A stretch of 64,000 bases of DNA, from contig NC_089724.1 in the NCBI RefSeq assembly GCF_035083965.1, positions 4,760,001 to 4,824,000 on the forward strand. Direction: 5' to 3'. The stretch comes from Branchiostoma lanceolatum (lineage: Eukaryota; Chordata; Leptocardii; Amphioxiformes; Branchiostomatidae). This document shows positions 55,601-63,480 of this stretch, piece after piece. The first letter of the stretch is position 1. Every line of letters begins with the position of its first letter. The notes under the pieces were generated by a model. The model ran no database searches and was not told where the DNA came from. It saw only the letters and a list, made by a program, of their open reading frames with translations. The translations under genes were made by a program, and so were the position numbers.

Positions 55601-58600
55601 AAGACAGCCACAATTCTTCAGAATTGCATTGCCCATTATCTTGTATACTTTGCAATTTTTCGAGTTTGCATAACAACTTTGTCAGTAAAGAATACCCCTA
55701 AAATTGTACTTGAGCTACTATCCCTGTTATGCTTAGGTCACATTTCCAAAGCGGGGTCCGGTCGGGTAGCTTGCGGGGACGAAAAATACGATATAAAAGA
55801 CAACAAAAGACACAAAACGTTTTAAAAACTACTACTAACTATGAATTGTGTATTTTCTTGATGTGCATTTTTTTCATTTTTCGTTTTCGCAAACCGTTCA
55901 CCGGCTTGGAAATGTGACCCTAGCATTAATGAGCAGGTCAATCAATTCTAACGAATTCAGAGTAGCTTTCATGCTAATTAATGTATCCTATTAAAGGCGG
56001 CGTCGATCCAGCAGTGGCTGGACGGCGGAGCCCCTGCAGGTAAGCTGAACGTCGGCCTGGGTCTGTACGGTCGGTCCTACACGCTGAAGACCCCGAGCAG
56101 CCACGGGCTCCGAGCCCCGTCCAAGGGACCCGGGCAGCCCGGCCAGTACAGCGACGAGGAAGGTCTGCTGAGCTACTACGAGGTACGCCTTTGCAAGTTA
56201 CAACTTATATAGCCTGAGTGCCAGACCACCGCGCTCCTAGCGCTAATCCTTCGGCCGGGGAAGCAACTCGCGCCGCCGCCACAGAGTTCGGCTGCCAAGC
56301 GCTCCCGGGTGCCAACTCTATCCCTACTACTAGGTCTTCCCCGCCCAAAAGGGGTTATCATCGCATCGCGCGAAAGGTCTGGTATCCAGGCTACAACTTA
56401 TGACACTGCACGAAATGGCCTCGGATCCTGACATATCCTGAAGTATCCTGACGTGATCCGGAACCTAAGATCCGGAAGAATCCGAACTGATCCGGGGCCG
56501 TATATTTCTCGGCAGGCTAATGCGCATCTAAATATTGGGACTCAATGTACCATTTACACAACTTGAGTAAGTACGTACTTACACAACTCAAATATGCAAG
56601 TGGTACCTTGAGTCCCAATATTTGGATGCCCATTTGCCTGCTGAGAAATACACGGCCCCGGATTCGTTCGGATTCTTCCGGATCTTAGGTTCCGGATCAC
56701 GTCAGGATACGTCAGGATCCGAGGCCATTTCGTGCTCTGCTATCATCTAGGCGTCTGTGGGCAGTTCTGTCGTGTTATAATCAGGGCTACACTGGGAAAT
56801 GGAGGCATTAAAGAAGGGTTTTAGTTATTTATCTCAGCTTCGTCATATCACATGAGGGCAGAAGAAGCAGGACGTATTATTTTTCTGGTTTCTTCCCAAA
56901 ATGAAATTATGCGTAAACCAATACAAAGAATAGATTTGAAATTTGTAAGGACGTATCTTTTCAGGGAGGCGGAATTATGTACCCTGGCGGAATTATGTTA
57001 GTAGGTGTCCATGTTTCCCTGCTGCATGTTGTGATGATGATGCATGTTGGCATCATGTGGCGCAATCGGTAGGGTGTTTCGCCCAGAACCGAGAGGTCCC
57101 GGGTTCGAAACCACTGCTATGCCCCGATGTTGTGCCCTTGCAATTGGGAAAGGCACTTAACACGACTTTCCTCACTCCATCCAGGTGTGAATGGGTACCT
57201 GACTTCGGTTGGGGAAGGTCGTATTGAGGTCACCTGCTGGCGCCGCCCAGACCCTTGCGACAGTTCCACAAAGTGCAAGTGTTGAGCAAATATTAATCGG
57301 TTGTGTATCATGTGATTGTAAACCTTGCAGCAATTCATCACTGGCTGCCACTGCACGGGTAAATTTAGCCTGGAATCCATCATATTTAGCTTCCGGCCGT
57401 TACCCAAGCTGAGCTTGGGTAGCGCAGCGGAGCTAGGGTAGCGGCCGGAAGCTAAATAGGATGGATTCCAGGCTAGGGTAATTTCTGACCAATAAACCAT
57501 GTTGCACAGATCTGCCGAATGCTGAGCCGCGACCCTGCAGCAATTCAGCACTGGCTGCCATTGCACGGGTGATTTCTTACCAATAAACCATGTTGCACAG
57601 ATCTGCCGGATGCTGAGCCGCGACCCTGCAGCAATTCAGCCCTGGCTGCCATTGCAGGGGCAATTTCTTACCAATAAACCATGTTGCACAGATCTGCCGG
57701 ATGCTGAGCCGCGGCCCTGCAGCAATTCAGCACTGGCTGCCATTGCACGGGTAATTTCTGACCAATAAACCATGTTGCGCAGATCTGCCGGATGCTGAGC
57801 CGCGACCCTGCAGCAATTCAGCACTGGCTGCCATTACACGGGTAATTTCTGACCAATAAACCATGTTGCACAGATCTGCCGGATGCTGAGCCGCGGCGCC
57901 ACCAGGGTGTTCGACCGGGAACAGGGGGGGACGTACGCCTACCTCGGCAACCAGTGGGTCGGGTACGACGACGAGGAGAGCCTAACGCACAAGGTATCAA
58001 AGTCTCTCTGCAATTTCTTCCGAGAATTTAAATCGAGTTTCTATCTGTGTGTATACTTCACCGACGTGCAGTCACTTTCATATTGTTTGGACAGCTTATA
58101 TTGAAGGGATCGATATGTCAGATTTTTACATTGGTGAATCGTAAACCTTACGGCTATCGTCACCTATCGTCATACTATGCCCGCTCGGAATCTATAGCTA
58201 GTAACTTAGATAAGCAAGTCGTGTATATATCTGCTCCGGTGAAACGATTTAACATATCTCCAATCTTATTTTAACTCTAAGGAGTTTATGTTTATAACAA
58301 CAACAGAAAAGAAACAAGCAAATATTAAGGTGTATAATGAAGACAAAACAAATAATCTATTGGACAATCTTCTGGAGTTAAAGGCATCTTTAGATACACG
58401 ACACCTATCTAACACCTGCTGTAACCCCAGGTGAACTGGATAAAAGAGAAGAGCCTGGGCGGCTGGATGGTGTGGTCCATGGACGAGGATGACGTCAGCG
58501 GTCAGTTCTGCGGCGGACAGCGCTTCCCTCTGCTGAACGCGCTCAACCGGGCCCTGGGTCTGCCCACGGTGGCAGCAACAGCCGCACCGCCGGACACAGG

Positions 58601-59425
58601 TAAGGAACAGTTGCAGTTTCAGTTGGTTCATCTTTGTAGAACGTACATATCGCCTAAAAGACGTTTTCTTTTGTGTCCTGCCCGTACGGGATGTAACGTA
58701 GATGTAAGTACAACCAGGAAAGTACGAACCGCCGATGGAATGATACAGTCAGCAGAAAAGCAGAAACAGTCTTGTTGTTTTATCAGGCACACATGTATTG
58801 TTGAACAGGAACACCTCTGAACTGGATTGATAATAATTTTGATGATCGATATCATCATTGTTGTTCATGCATTTGCCATCTGGCATCTGCAAATGTGTGA
58901 TTAATGGAGGGAGCAAAAATAACCCAAGTATATGTTTCCTGGTCGTTGTTGTTCCAGAGGGCGGTGATTTCTGCACGGATCGCCAGAACGGGTTTTACGC
59001 CGACCCGGAGGATTGTGGGCTGTACTACAACTGTGACCGCGGGGTCACGTACCACGAGGAATGCTGGGAAGGTTCGTGACGTAATCCACCTCACCCGCCA
59101 TTATTTAATACTTTCCAAAAAAGTCTTTATGTTTCAAACCATAGCTAAACACTCCGAGAGGGTAAAGAAAAAAAAATATCCAAACTAAATTGGGAACAGA
59201 TCTACTCGAGATGAGGCTGTAAGTTACTCATAATGTGTTGTTGATATATTTGATTTTAGATTCTGTTACCAATTTTTAGATTTTAAATCTTATATACTAA
59301 TTTTATGAGATGTTATCCTAATTTCAAATATTTTTTTTTGTTCAACAGGCACACTCTGGAACCCTGACCTCGGCGACTGTGACTTAGAGGAAAACGTCGA
59401 CTGCAGTGACAACTGGGAACGCTAG
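37374..59425 (+). CDS. Secreted two-domain chitinase with thrombospondin repeats and CBM14, 19 exons
   Basis: Coding exons: 37374-37602, 38027-38206, 39468-39691, 40483-40713, 41371-41495, 42004-42127, 43131-43313, 43682-43801, 44731-44887, 45641-45808, 46153-46370, 47270-47500, 48389-48510, 48863-48986, 55997-56182, 57874-57993, 58431-58599, 58958-59071, 59349-59425. All borders are GT-AG, phases close, and the sum is 3102 bases (1033 aa plus stop). Order: signal peptide, Cys-rich segment, TSP1, GH18, TSP1, GH18, CBM14. Both GH18 modules keep SVGGW, the catalytic FDGLDLDWE (Glu at about residues 267 and 709), MTYD and GG.MVW, so both should hydrolyse beta-1,4-GlcNAc polymers. The paired modules have matching exon sizes (231/231, 124/124, 120/120), proof of an internal duplication. 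Family knowledge suggests an extracellular role in food digestion or defence. The TSP1 modules are unusual for a chitinase. Several exons have truncated copies alongside. Confidence 0.92.
37696..37935. repeat. Tetranucleotide microsatellite (CATT/CACT/CCAT)
   Basis: Runs of cattcatt, cactcact and ccatccat follow one another in chitinase intron 1. Frames across it are artefacts of the repeat. Confidence 0.95.
38027..38206 (+). CDS. Chitinase exon 2: thrombospondin type 1 repeat a
   Basis: One symmetrical phase 1-1 exon encodes a full TSP1: [45 protein letters not shown]. The WxxWxxW ladder and six cysteines are present. Such exons shuffle easily, which explains how it joined a chitinase. Confidence 0.92.
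38212..38382. mobile_element. Hairpin MITE six bases after a splice donor
   Basis: gtagcctctaccaggctcca and its complement at the far end pair through gacgtggctggaaa and gtagaaatcggc. The short loop has a (ctat)n run. The element starts within ten bases of the donor of chitinase exon 2, so the donor region of the pre-mRNA would face a long hairpin. Single arms of the same family are near 25180-25260 and 44400-44455. Confidence 0.8.
38779..39313 (+). repeat. Three truncated upstream copies of chitinase exon 3
   Basis: Copies at 38779-38876, 39026-39123 and 39216-39313 each carry the tttgtag acceptor (first copy tatgtag) and the first 98 bases of exon 3 (E-R-T-Y-R-R-V-C-..-H-T-N-W-A-Q to DIDPAL). 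They then diverge into intron sequence (gcgctagaataatactttt). All stay in frame with no stop up to the break. The first copy has an intact GT (CTG|gtgcta); the other two read CTG|gcgcta. Unit lengths are 190-250 bp. Confidence 0.88.
39468..44887 (+). CDS. GH18 chitinase module a (exons 3-9)
   Basis: Exons 39468-39691, 40483-40713, 41371-41495, 42004-42127, 43131-43313, 43682-43801 and 44731-44887. Landmarks in order: [20 protein letters not shown] (strand 1), [25 protein letters not shown] (catalytic Asp/Glu), [45 protein letters not shown] and [18 protein letters not shown]. All residues expected for substrate-assisted hydrolysis are present. The chitinase insertion domain corresponds to exons 7-8. 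Confidence 0.92.
39836..40030 (+). repeat. Truncated downstream copies of the exon 3 end
   Basis: Three fragments (about 39836-39872, 39915-39975 and 39983-40030) repeat pieces of the 3' end of exon 3: tcccgggcgggaactgtacc, tcccgggcgggatttgtacc, and aaggccttcaatgatttgaa. The middle one keeps the junction as aaaggagagacgtcac in place of the real aaaggtgagacgtcat, so the donor GT is lost. Confidence 0.75.
41645..41732. repeat. Short perfect-arm hairpin
   Basis: ttccatagccatggcgacta + cagaa is mirrored by ttctg + tagtcgccatggctagga. Loop of about 30 bases. It lies in chitinase intron 5. Confidence 0.7.
42270..42418 (-). repeat. tRNA-derived SINE fragment in chitinase intron 6
   Basis: Contains acacctgggcgaagtgagga, gtcgtgtaaagtgcctttcc, caagggcacaac and the head gttacgccacacgacccc. 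The B box is degenerate here. Confidence 0.7.
43825..44240 (+). pseudogene. Possible LINE tail
   Basis: A short forward frame ([20 protein letters not shown]..) and a tail with aaagtttcaaagtttcaatt suggest a decayed non-LTR element 3' end. No diagnostic motif survives. Confidence 0.3.
44590..44665 (+). repeat. Partial copy of chitinase exon 9
   Basis: gagggtctgggcggctccat and ggtgtgggcc repeat the centre of exon 9 about 150 bases upstream of it. An ag precedes it (atttag|gtcgag) and it breaks at the Val-Asp codons. Confidence 0.7.
45080..45330 (+). repeat. Two 3' parts of the second SINE type
   Basis: gaaacggaatgggcactgcc..cttatggtgtgggaggattt and gaaacggagatgggcgccgc..cctatggtgttggaagtatt both match the end of 23270-23585. 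The heads are missing. Confidence 0.6.
45358..45545. repeat. (CAGA)n-type minisatellite
   Basis: Runs of cagacagacagg and acggacagac with interruptions, in chitinase intron 9. Open frames on either strand here are repeat artefacts. Confidence 0.9.
45641..45808 (+). CDS. Chitinase exon 10: thrombospondin type 1 repeat b
   Basis: Again a single phase 1-1 exon: [48 protein letters not shown]. It separates the two GH18 modules and clearly came from the same duplication as the exon at 38027. Confidence 0.92.
45905..46025. repeat. (AC)n microsatellite
   Basis: About 120 bases of acacac with occasional ag and tc interruptions, in chitinase intron 10. Confidence 0.95.
46153..58599 (+). CDS. GH18 chitinase module b (exons 11-17)
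   Basis: Exons 46153-46370, 47270-47500, 48389-48510, 48863-48986, 55997-56182, 57874-57993 and 58431-58599. Landmarks: [86 protein letters not shown] and [18 protein letters not shown]. The catalytic motif is intact. Strand 1 is more diverged than in module a (YSSLAQ instead of HTNWAQ), so substrate contacts near subsites -3 to -1 may differ. Intron 14 is swollen to 7 kb by LINE insertions. Confidence 0.9.
46431..46859. mobile_element. hAT-type non-autonomous element with 8-bp target duplication
   Basis: Ends taggggtgggtaccggta and taccgatacccaccccta are inverted repeats. The flanks gggaagat at 46423-46430 and 46860-46867 are identical, an 8-base duplication as made by hAT transposases. The interior has ggtccaggtccag repeats and no ORF. 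It lies in chitinase intron 11. Confidence 0.85.
47500..47675. repeat. Two tRNA-like SINE heads in opposite orientation
   Basis: cgggttcgattcccggtg (plus, about 47537-47555) and ggattcgaacccgcgcc (minus, about 47603-47620) are both B boxes. The minus unit also has an A-box-like agcttcgtggttaaggcg at tRNA spacing. It directly follows the donor of exon 12. Confidence 0.6.
47731..47995. repeat. MITE with short inverted ends
   Basis: taatggttaggtcccaattg pairs with caattgggacctaagtatta. The interior is unique and non-coding. Chitinase intron 12. Confidence 0.65.
48148..48230. repeat. Single arm of MITE family C
   Basis: tcccatttccaatccggggg, cggtcgggcagcttg and cgaaaaatatgatataagag match the left half of 55727-55929. 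Confidence 0.55.
49097..49330 (+). repeat. Dispersed copy of the 920-1835 repeat
   Basis: cataactcaagaacctcttg, atttggtatgtgggtaggtg, aaggtcgattttgggcccc and tggtactgcag match that family. A second tgggtttgggccccctagca follows. It lies in chitinase intron 14. Confidence 0.65.
49440..49505 (+). repeat. Partial copy of the exon 14 / intron 14 junction
   Basis: ccgctaaacttaacatggtc followed by agagtttaaccgcttt repeats 48972-49010 (exon end, donor and first intron bases). Confidence 0.6.
49737..49870 (-). repeat. LINE 3' tail
   Basis: ggcacaacaaaagtacggcg and the following bases match the 3' tail of the LINE at 11280. No coding part remains. Confidence 0.5.
49890..55210 (-). mobile_element. 5'-truncated L1-like LINE with 12-bp target duplication, split by another LINE
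   Basis: aacgtatcattt flanks the element at 49878-49889 and 55211-55222. On minus it opens inside the reverse transcriptase (55210 downward: [58 protein letters not shown]). It is cut near 54613, and resumes at about 51820 with [14 protein letters not shown] then [11 protein letters not shown], the catalytic YADD box. It goes on through [20 protein letters not shown] and FRFLWGG (51598-50657), and a CSLC..HLFWNC Cys/His tail (50535-50089). The 3' end is the A-rich strand of 49890-49915. Stops show that it is dead. Confidence 0.85.
51821..54613 (-). mobile_element. Inner LINE (jockey/CR1/L2-like) with nearly intact endonuclease-RT ORF
   Basis: From about 54613 down to the stop at 51898 one frame stays open for roughly 900 residues. 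It begins inside the AP-type endonuclease ([33 protein letters not shown]). It passes through RT boxes ([77 protein letters not shown]) and ends in ..WRHYVKYL. The start is 5'-truncated inside the endonuclease. The 3' tail is an (aaat)n run at 51821-51840. The long open frame implies a recent insertion. The exact clade is not decided. Confidence 0.85.
55375..55520. repeat. MITE, family H (copy 2)
   Basis: tagtctctaccagactaact at the left and gagcctggtggaggcta at the right are related to inverted ends. It shares gaatatttgccagggtttc and ttctacgatccatacgcccc with 35725-35895. Confidence 0.55.
55727..55929. mobile_element. Palindromic MITE, family C (copy 2)
   Basis: ttatgcttaggtcacatttc and the far end aaatgtgaccctagcatta are inverted. 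The next blocks gcggggtccggtcgg / ccggcttgg are partly decayed. It lies about 70 bases before the acceptor of chitinase exon 15. Confidence 0.75.
56213..56397. repeat. MITE, family I (copy 1)
   Basis: tagcctgagtgccagaccac at one end and gtctggtatccaggcta at the other are inverted. The GC-rich interior includes ggccggggaagcaactcgcg. A copy in opposite orientation lies at 60848-61073. Confidence 0.75.
56408..56740. repeat. Near-perfect palindrome of about 330 bp
   Basis: cacgaaatggcctcggatcc and ggatccgaggccatttcgtg are the outer ends. Pairing continues through cctgacgtgatccggaacct, agatccggaagaatccg, gggccgtatatttctc and atattgggactcaa to a short centre (taagtacgtactta). The repeated gatccgg / atcctgac words make it a very strong hairpin. 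No ORF. Chitinase intron 15. Confidence 0.85.
57050..57345 (+). repeat. tRNA-derived SINE, full-length, plus
   Basis: Head catgtggcgcaatcggtagg (A-box side) and gggttcgaaaccac (B box), then the shared body gttgtgcccttgcaattggg, aaaggcacttaacacgactt and cttcggttggggaaggtcgt. The end is gcgacagttccac and gttgagcaaatattaatcgg. It is the clearest copy in the window. Confidence 0.82.
57367..57475. repeat. Small GC-rich hairpin MITE
   Basis: tagcctggaatccatcatat and atggattccaggcta, with the cttccggccg / cggccggaag core, are inverted. It has split the first unit of the 91-bp array beside it. Confidence 0.8.
57476..57873 (+). repeat. Array of truncated chitinase exon 16 copies (exact 91-bp units)
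   Basis: Acceptor plus exon start (cacag|ATCTGCCGGATGCTGAG then CCGCG) occurs at 57510, 57601, 57692, 57783 and, as the genuine exon, 57874. Spacing is exactly 91 bases each time. Each truncated copy keeps only about 22 exon bases (I-C-R-M-L-S-R). It then continues into ccctgcagcaattcagcact and back to the intron end accaataaaccatgttg. A fragment of one more unit precedes the hairpin at 57367. Confidence 0.92.
58958..59425 (+). CDS. Chitinase exons 18-19: C-terminal CBM14 (peritrophin-A) domain
   Basis: Exons 58958-59071 and 59349-59425 join in phase 1. They give [38 protein letters not shown], then [18 protein letters not shown]. The six cysteines and the aromatic core of a chitin-binding type 2 domain are present. 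This module would anchor the enzyme to insoluble chitin. The TAG is at 59423-59425, and AATAAA follows at 59546-59551. Confidence 0.93.
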
Positions 59426-59545
59426 GGGACACACTTAGGGCCGTATACATTACGCACAAGTGCTGATGGGAGAAAAAAATACCTATCACTATAATCATTT
59501 GTTATGGCTATAATGGTTTGATATCTATACATTACAAGTTGCAAC

Positions 59546-59551
59546 AATAAA
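59546..59551 (+). other. Polyadenylation signal of the chitinase gene (candidate)
   Basis: AATAAA 120 bases after the stop, at the normal distance for a compact 3' end. Confidence 0.6.
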
Positions 59552-59704
59552 ATCCAACCTTTTTTTACCGGAAACGGGGCCAACAACTATGCACTTTATA
59601 TAAATCATACATACACCGACGCCAAAGATACCTTAGGATACCTTAGGACGTCTCGGTGTAGGAGGCATCTTCTTGCTTGTTAGACACTTTCTTCTCACTC
59701 TGTG

Positions 59705-59905
59705 TGTATCCTATCCTTCCACCACGACATCGAGCCTTGCCTTAAAGTTGTCCACTGTCTCCGCCGCTACGACTTTGACTTTTTCTGGCAGGGAATTCCA
59801 TGTTTGCACAGTTCTTATGCTGAAAGACTGGCGACGGACTGTTGTCTTCGCTAAAGGTATTGCTAACTTGAGACTATGACCTCTTGTTGTCTGCTTCCCC
59901 ACAAT
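59705..59905 (-). pseudogene. LINE C-terminal fragment
   Basis: On minus: TRGHSLKLAIPLAKTTVRRQ, SFSIRTVQTWNSLPEKV, VDNFKARLDV. This is the standard end of CR1/jockey-like reverse transcriptase ORFs, as at 20885-21050. Everything upstream is absent. Confidence 0.7.
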
Positions 59906-60847
59906 GCAAGATGCAGTAAAAGGAAATACAAAGACATCTATTTCTTGTGCATGAATTTTTTTACAAATTACACCATGAATGACCTAGACATTACAACAGG
60001 AGTCTTCTTGAATGTCATAGTATATATCATTATTTGCACATTATGAATCATGCATGGAGGGGTGTTTGATAAATACAATTTATCACTTCACATGATAGGC
60101 ATCACTGCGTGAAAGCTTAGGTTTCCGGTTCTTTCCGAGTCTGCGCACGTCCGTTAAAACCGAGGCGGGCAGGAAGTGTGAAGAGTTTTCCGGATCCGGC
60201 GTGTGCCGACCGGGAAAATTCTGCGTTTTCATGCACAGTTAGCTGTGCGCTGATTCCCAGGCCGTTGCACACTCGCGTGTGACCCTGCCGGGTAGATAAC
60301 AATAAGCTTTAGCTCACGCATTATAAGCCAAGGTGTGTGAACTACACGGAGCTGTGATAGGCAAATGATCTATATTTGCTGTGACTTTGTGTTCGACACT
60401 TAACAAAAATCATTAATAAATTTAGGACTGTAAAGTACTAAATGAATTTCTGTTGGGTAGTAGTAGGATTGAAAATAATATTACCGAATGCGAATGATAC
60501 TATGGCGGTTTAGATCGCTGCGATCCAGACTGTTATCGCGCCCTTTCAGTCGGCGGCCCAGAGCTCTAAGCCCGCCGATAGAAATTGTATTACCGCACCG
60601 GGGGAGTTCTAAAAAATCCCGAGAGTTGACCGGTCCTTGCGGGTAAAAGGCACGGTCCACTCCCCGGGCTACAACTCTCCGTAGTGTTAATTTAGATCCG
60701 GCGGGCTGACAGTCTCGGACCGCCGAAGAAACTCGATAGCAGCCCGGTCCCTAGTCGGGTTTCTCCAGGGTAGGAGAGTTAGGGGCGCACCAGACAAGCT
60801 GTTTTGTACGTACGTGGAGGCCCTGGCAATAGTATGGGTTTCAGATA

Positions 60848-61073
60848 GCCTGGATACCAGACCTTTCGCGCGGTGCGATGATAAGCCCCTCTGGGCGGGG
60901 AAGACCTAGTAGTAGGGATAGAGTTGGCACCCGGGAGCGCTTGGCAGCCGAACCCTGATTTCTATCGCGCTAGCGATAATTAGTGGGCCGTGTGCTATCT
61001 GTGGCGGCGGCGCGAGTTGCTTCCCCGGCCGAAGGATTAGCGCCAGGAGCGCGGTGGTCTGGCACCCAGGCTA
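60848..61073. repeat. MITE, family I (copy 2, opposite orientation)
   Basis: tagcctggataccagacctt to gtctggcacccaggcta. It matches the complement of 56213-56397, with about 40 extra central bases (tctatcgcgctagcgataat..). Confidence 0.75.
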
Positions 61074-63263
61074 GGTTTCAGAGTACTCTAAAAGTTGCAT
61101 GGATAACCAAGGATATTCTTGTGGTAACATATATGGTGTACCAAGGAGGTTTGCCTGGTATCTTGTCTCTACGTGTCGGCTTAGGTGTGTTTTACTGGAC
61201 CCAGTGTGCTATATTGAACCGTTCTGATAGCTCGTCTTCTTAGCTTTAGTTTCGCCGCCATCGTAGCGAGAGCGAACAATACCCCCGAGCGGGCCAATCT
61301 GTCTGGGTGGCGGGTACCACTCCCAACGCCGCAGAGACGCCGGGAAGGTCCCGATGATATGGTTTCCAGTCGGCGTATGGGAAATGATAATTTGACATGA
61401 TTTGAATTATTGTATTTAAAAAGTAAACACGAGTCGTCTGTAAGATACAGGCTGTGCATAATGTTGTAAGATGTGTATTGGAATGTCTTTGTGGCGTCCA
61501 TATTGATTTTCTGTTTTTGTAAATCTTTCCTGTAAAAAGAAGGAGTTGAAAATACACAGAATACTAGTACTTGTGTTACGTGCTTTTGTTCCTATAGTCC
61601 TGTCTAGATTAGTGTACTTGTGCATGCATGGTAAAAAGAAGGAGCCATGAAACAAAGGAAACATGAAAATGGCGTCGCGTCACCATATGCTACAACCGAG
61701 AATTAATTTATTTAAACCCCGTTCACACTCAAAAAAATGGATCGGATTGAATATTCATACGGATAGAACTACTCCGATCGCCAATGACGATGTAACCTAA
61801 ATCTATTTTTATGTATTTATTTATGTAACCTATGTAATGGCCTCATGTGATGAAACTTGTGAGTGTGGCTTGCAATTATTCTCCAAGCTTGCAATTCATG
61901 CTGAATATATAAGGCATTTGGCGTTATTTGAAAAACTCAAAAGCAAGTCTAAGACTGTATTAGTGCTACACATTATCAAGGACATTATACACAAGGATGA
62001 CCGGTTGTTTTGGTGCATAGACATGGTCTTAGTGAACTAAGCTTTCAAATGTACCGGGAAGGGGGCAAATCAATTGCAGTGGTGTATGTTGCAATGGTCT
62101 GTGTTGAAATGAAACGAACTTATTTGACTAAATTTTGAGTCGAACAAGTAATTTCTACGTACTATTAACCTGTAAACACGGAAGTTTATTGTTGTACAAG
62201 CGTGCATCTCAAATAAACCACTGAATAATTACACAACAAAGACTTGACCAGCGGGCACGTGGTATTTCACAACTCATTGTGTCTTTATTTGTGCAGGGCT
62301 CTGTAAAACATGATTGTCAGCCAATTGCAATTCACATAGAATATGGTTTGAAAACAACAGCCAATCAACGCCCGTGTCGCTATTTTCAAATCTCTTAGTT
62401 GGCACACGTATCCCAGATGAGGACTACTAGTAACTGACTTAGTGTGTGGGCTAGCCTGGAAACCATACCATCGGGCGTTCCGCGTTATCTCTACGGCGCA
62501 CGGAGTGTTACCTGCCCACCATGTGAGAATACCGCGCATGGGGTAATTGTACGGACTTGGATCAATTAGCTCGGTCTACGGAGAGGCATAACTGACAGAA
62601 ACGGATCATGGCATAGCAGACTAAACCGTTCGGTAGAGACTGGTAAACAGGCTATGTGTGGATATATGCTCTCCACTCCCTGTCCTCTTTGCCAGGTATA
62701 GGCAGCCACGGCGCTGGGAACACTGAGAAGCTTTGGTCGTGTTCCTACATCAACATTGGTAAATCTCGCGACCTGGATCGTCAGCGAGGCAACAGTCTAC
62801 TAGTTCAAGGATTTTCAAGGACCCAATTAGAACTTGTTGCAAGACTAACTGTGGACGACACTCTTTCAACTGATGCGAGACCAAGCGGGCTAATCTGACT
62901 GGGAGTATCTGCGCTTTTATCTGAAGCATATGGAAGGAAAGGTGCAGGAATGACAGCATCACGGAGACCCGCACTGAGAACTGAATTTCATTTGACCTGA
63001 GCGACTGTGGCCGGCGGAGTCGTCAAGATCAAAAAAGGAACACACTCTTTGGAACTTTTGTAGCCGATACTCTAGCCGCAAAATGCAAATAGTGGCATTC
63101 GTGGATAACGGAGAAACAACAATGAAAGTTTAATCACCATTTTGAACCAATAAAAGCATCTTTTCACAGGGTTTTGGGCCGGGAAAGTGGAAAGCGCATA
63201 AGGGATTTTTTTTTTGGGGGGGGGGCATTTTGGCCGCAGACCAGGCCTGGTCAAACCTTGGAT

Positions 63264-63480
63264 GGTAATTAAATGCTAATTAGGTGATAATTGTCGCTAA
63301 ATTATGCAGCTACCGGCGGCAATCATGTTCACTGGACAGGACGTGTGTATGGATTTCCCTCTAGCTGCACGGGTAATTAAATGATAATTAGGTGATAATT
63401 GTCGCTAAATTATGCAAATACCGGCAGCAAAGCGTTCACTGGGCAGGACATGTGTATGAGTTTCCCTCTAGCTGCACAAG
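63264..63480. repeat. Two-copy tandem repeat, 108-bp period
   Basis: ggtaattaaatgctaattag at 63264 and ggtaattaaatgataattag at 63372 begin two copies. Both run through gtcgctaaattatgca, gttcactggacagg / gttcactgggcagg and tttccctctagctgcac. Confidence 0.85.

Noticed and set aside
7985-57345. True tRNA genes suggested by several B boxes
   Set aside because: None folds convincingly as a full cloverleaf by eye, and all are attached to the same repeated SINE body.
61837-62040. A 67-residue Cys-containing frame
   Set aside because: No motif, splice context or repeat relation supports coding. Length is within chance.
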